From: Urechis unicinctus
Taxonomy: Eukaryota > Annelida > Polychaeta > Xenopneusta > Urechidae
DNA length: 64,000 nt
NCBI GenBank assembly: GCA_034190875.2
Contig: CM067348.1
Coordinates: forward strand, 8,513,563-8,577,562
Direction of reading: 5' to 3'
The notes beneath the pieces are model-generated. The model did not search any database and was not told where the DNA came from. It saw only the letters and a program-made list of their open reading frames with translations. Both the position numbers and the translations under genes were made by a program. Every line of letters begins with the position of its first letter. Within the stretch, counting starts at the first letter, position 1. Shown here piece after piece: positions 60,006 to 64,000 of the stretch.

Positions 60006-61994
60006 AAGAATATGGCATTAGGCTGTTTATAGCTAATTATATTTATGGTTTAGGCTGTTAAACTGGGGATGATGATGATGATAATAATTAGGGTGTAAGG
60101 CTATTAATGCATAAGATTGTGGCATGAGTCTGCTAATTACTAACCCACGTTAATGGTATAAGGCTGTTAACGATTCCGCATCTTACATCTGTTAATGCCT
60201 CTCCTGTATTGCCGAGCCCATTGCAACACGACTGAATCCATGTTAATGAGTTCATCCCAGCCTTTGGGTTATTGCCTGTGGGAAGAAGGCGCCAACTTTA
60301 TCCCTTGATTAAAAGTGAAAATTTAAATAGTCAGAGGGGGCCTTCCTCGGACCAATCACTCGACTCGCGTGTGACTGAGCATACCTAAAATCGACAACGT
60401 CTGGCGGTCTATGGTGATACTACGCCGCCTGGAAATGGGAGAGCTTCAGAAAACCAGTCCAATTAGCAACAGAAATAACATAAAATGGCGAGCGAAGTCA
60501 TAGAAATTGGAGGGTTGAAGCGGAGAGAAAAACCTCAGTGATCCCGAAGACCTTGGTACAAAGTGGACAATTAGTTAGACACCCTCCTCGGGGGAAGTTA
60601 AGCAATAAACGGCCGTTATTTAGTTGTAAGGTGGACGCTGTTTTTAATTAAGTATGGCTTGGTTTGTGGGTAATTAAGGTGAATGTAGTTGGGGGTAAGC
60701 TGAGGGCGTGCTGTCCACGTGAACCGTGTACTGACGAGAAGCTTAATTCAATTGCTGCGGCTGCCTGAATGATCTTTGCTACCTCCAGATATGTGACCGG
60801 ATGCTCCGATTACATTCGATGTCTAACAGACGCCATTTTAGTGTCACGTGACTGCTATAACGTACTCGTTCGCCTTATTCATGCCTGGATTACCTGGGGA
60901 AGATCGCCAGTTCCCGTGTGAGGGTATGTATGATAGCCCTGTACGTGCTTCATTTTGGGGTCATTTTGTCGACAAGCTTGTGATAGAACGTTAATGGTGC
61001 CACAACGAAGAGAAAGTTTTCTTTTAACATTACAACTCACAAAGGACGTGTCCTTTGGCAAGGTCGTATTTCAGCCCATATGTGGCTTGAATGTTGTACG
61101 GACTGCCCTGGAGCGTAGACAAAAAGATATCATTGAGTTACAGTGTGATTTCCTATACTCTATTCATGGCTAAGTGCCAGAAAATAGCCCGCTGGACCAT
61201 CCTGCCTTATATAAATGTCTACAGGAATAAAACATGGCTCTCACTATTGTGACAAAATGCTGGGCTTCCCGCAAACAGCTTCGATTTCGCCACCAAGTCC
61301 TGTTTGAAAAAAGTGACATTCTCTTCAAAGTAATAATTTCTTGTAGACCTTCGCAATAATGTAATATTAGTTTTAAGGGTGTCGTCTCAATGGGATGACA
61401 GCGGGAACACGGTTATTTTCGGCCTTCAAGGGAAACTCGTCGATGTGATACACGAGCAGAATGCAAGCAGACTTTCTATGTATTAGCAGACCGCGATTGG
61501 AGCAAATGAATGGAAACTACCACATATCAAACAGTAATCTGGCAGCATTTTGGTCGCCATTGCTGCTTGCCCTCTTTGCATTTATCAATTTCCTGTCACC
61601 ATTAGTGTTGTCACGTGACGATGCAGAGGTGAAGGTCACTTCTAAGCATCAATCCAAGTGTTCCAGTTAATTCGTCAGTATGACTTTATAAGTGGGCAGA
61701 GGATATTTCTTATCACTTGGAACTTTCTTGCCGATCATGCGCAGTACATGGTTGAATAGCCGCGTTTTTGCACTTCATCTATTCGCGATTTTTTACATGT
61801 TTATTTTGCGCTCGGTTTTTTGTCAGCTACACTCATGAAAAAGTTCCTCTGTAACTTGGTTTCCAGGGAGATGGCACGCTGGCTTAGTCGCTGACTACAT
61901 TATGCCTGTAACATTCTATCATAGAGCTGCCCCCTCACCCACCGTCCACTGCTCCGTGTGTCTGTGGCAACCGCGTCCTCTCATCATAGATCGC

Positions 61995-62048
61995 CGTTAG
62001 GTCGGCGAGTACCCCCGCCGTTAGGTCGGCGAGTACCCCCGCCGCCTG
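61995..62048. repeat. Two-copy 27-bp GC-rich repeat
   Basis: CGCCGTTAGGTCGGCGAGTA CCCC occurs twice in tandem without change. Confidence 0.85.
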
Positions 62049-62283
62049 ATTGGCAGCTCCCTTGCCTACCCTATTATCGTCCACCTCGGCATGCCATCTA
62101 CCAATCAGTCACGTGATTAGTTGCGCCGCACTAACGTCTGCGGGTTATTTGGCGGTTGTATCGCGAAGCAGAAACCGAACATTTGTTACATGTTTACTGC
62201 GATAGGAGGAGTTGGGGGCTGTTATTCAGTCGGCTTCACGGTTCCCCATGTAAGGAGTGGTCGGTGTGCGACATCGTGGGTTT

Positions 62284-62286
62284 ATG

Positions 62287-62317
<31 letters not shown>

Positions 62318-62320
62318 CAT
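62284..62320. repeat. (GAT)n microsatellite
   Basis: About 11 GAT units, then ATGATCATGATC. Confidence 0.9.
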
Positions 62321-62444
62321 GATCATTGTGATTGTGACTACGATGATGATGATATTGATAATGTTTGCGACAATGGTGACAAAATACAATGATATGTTGA
62401 ATTCAATTCTGATATTTGCATCGTCATTTTCACATCTATCATCA

Positions 62445-62512
62445 ATCACCACATCACTTCAATCACCACATCACTTCAATCACCACGTCACTTCAATCAC
62501 CACATCACGTTT
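62445..62512. repeat. Short tandem repeat, 17-bp unit
   Basis: About four copies of TCACTTCAATCACCACA. Confidence 0.85.
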
Positions 62513-63023
62513 TTAACTATCACAACACTATGCTCCAAATCCAGAACTTGATGTAATCTCTGATTCCCTCAAACGCCTCTTGTTCATTCCGAAACACTTT
62601 CACTGCATCAGAGCCGTAAGCCGCGTCAAGGTCGTTTGCGCAGGGGATTGCTCATTGCCATTTGACGAAAATTGGACATGGAAAATGGCGCCAAAGGATA
62701 CGGAGAAAAGGCGAAATGTCCCGTCAAATTAAAGTCTATCTGTTTGGCCGTCTCGCGATGTACAACCGGGATTGCGCAAACACCTTTCCGCCTTGCAAAA
62801 CGTGAGCCCGCCAATCAGCTGTCACAGTTATTACACGTGACAAGGGGGTCTCTCTGCACGCGAGCACGATGCACTTTGGGTAATGAGAGGTGGCGGGTAT
62901 TTTAGAGGATGTAAATCTGAGAATATAAAATACGCCTGACAAATGTGTGCGTCTTAGTCACTTAGGTTGTATCAGACAACTAGCAGCGCATGTTGTATAA
63001 ATAACATTCAGGTTTTGTCTTTT

Positions 63024-63168
<145 letters not shown>

Positions 63169-64000
63169 GTTCTTAATAATTACCTTCAATGTACATAAAA
63201 CAGGTGACTGTGAGTGCAGGGTTTAAGGTCAAACCAAAGCATAATTACCGCTTAGAACTTGGTGTGCACTGTGCAGTATTTTGCTGTGTTCAGCTGAGCT
63301 TGCAACTATACCTTTGTTGCAACTGTAGCCAATGAAATATTATCGTAATTTTCGCCCTTAGACCTAGCCTACGTTGATAACGAAAAGGTACAATCTGCAT
63401 ATATATGATGTTAACATAAAGGCTAACACAAACCACTGCTTCAAAGCTCTCCTTCTCCAAGGAGATAACGGCGCTATTTATAGTAGTGGTACTTTGAAAA
63501 GTGGGACTGGTGACAAATGCGACAGAGCTGATTTCATCATGAGTTAACTTATAAATGCATGTCGTTTCTAAAAGAGATGCGCTTGACTGGCGTCAGTGGT
63601 CGTTCTATCATCGTGAACAATGAGTTTTGCTGGTTAAGGTTTTCACTCGTTCACTGCAGCAAAACCTGATATCCGTGCTGTTCAGAGGCACTGGGCAATT
63701 ATGCAGACCAGTTAATCTGAGAGGGTTGTACCCGTCAAAGAATCCTCGTTTTGACAGGCGGGCTATTGCTGCTTAATAAGGTTATGTTTAAATAATGAAG
63801 CTATGAGCTGCACTGTGATAGCTAGACACGATGGTTTGCGAGAGGGTGCGAGAGTACGCGACTGGGGACCAACTGACACCAGGCCTAATACCAGACAAAT
63901 CACTGCATAATCCCTGGAGACTGGCCTGATTTACTTTAGGGCCGTGTAGCGGTTGTCGGTGACGATGGAGAGGATGCTCGCTTTGAGGCGCGTGGTTGCT
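63169..64000. other. Non-coding, to window end
   Basis: Nothing recognised. Confidence 0.5.

Larger units (their letters stand above)
60006..63023. other. Non-coding stretch
   Basis: Unique-looking DNA with small repeats at 62.0-62.5 kb. No exon supported. Confidence 0.5.

Overview
This is eukaryotic, almost certainly animal, genomic DNA. There is no operon structure. The one convincing protein-coding locus is broken into many short exons with GT..AG introns and 5' splice sites such as GTAAGT and GTGAGT. The rest is non-coding sequence with very many microsatellites, minisatellites, a tRNA-derived SINE and short TIR-type DNA transposons. This looks most like a marine invertebrate (mollusc, other lophotrochozoan, or invertebrate deuterostome). 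The species cannot be named from the sequence, and most long open frames are read-throughs of tandem repeats.

Layout. 1-34,200 is non-coding: unique-looking DNA of roughly even base composition, interrupted by minisatellites with units of about 22-41 bp (near 1.2, 6.6, 9.6, 12.4, 23.6, 24.0, 25.9, 27.7, 29.2 and 30.9 kb) and simple repeats. 34.2-36.8 kb is a satellite of about 59 bp units, each able to form a hairpin. A small inverted-repeat element with related motifs follows at 36.97-37.22 kb. 38.5-47.0 kb holds a gene on the minus strand that I assembled from splice sites and reading phase. 47.1-51.2 kb is a TATG microsatellite invaded by three transposons with CAGGG-type ends; the third keeps a broken hAT transposase tail. 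51.2-64 kb is again non-coding, with (ATCT)n/(TA)n/(GA)n, a 21-bp array rich in AGGTCA, a 34-bp minisatellite and a (TTTC)n tract.

The gene. Eighteen putative coding exons, read from 46,967 down to 38,542, give a protein of about 948 residues. In order it has: a lysine-rich N-terminus; a PWWP domain (a chromatin-reader fold); two tandemly duplicated exons; acidic and basic linkers; a C2HC zinc finger; a C2H2-type zinc finger; three paralogous Ser/Thr-rich exons; a tyrosine-recombinase (integrase-like) domain keeping Arg, Lys, Arg, His and the Tyr nucleophile; an acidic linker; and an unrecognised C-terminal domain. The dense introns and the PWWP fusion suggest a host gene derived from a Crypton-like tyrosine recombinase rather than an ordinary mobile element. 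Two joins do not close cleanly: one needs a single extra base in a T-run or a 38-nt intron, and one has a phase mismatch at an intron filled by a MITE. The locus is therefore either an active gene with small assembly errors or a recently damaged one.
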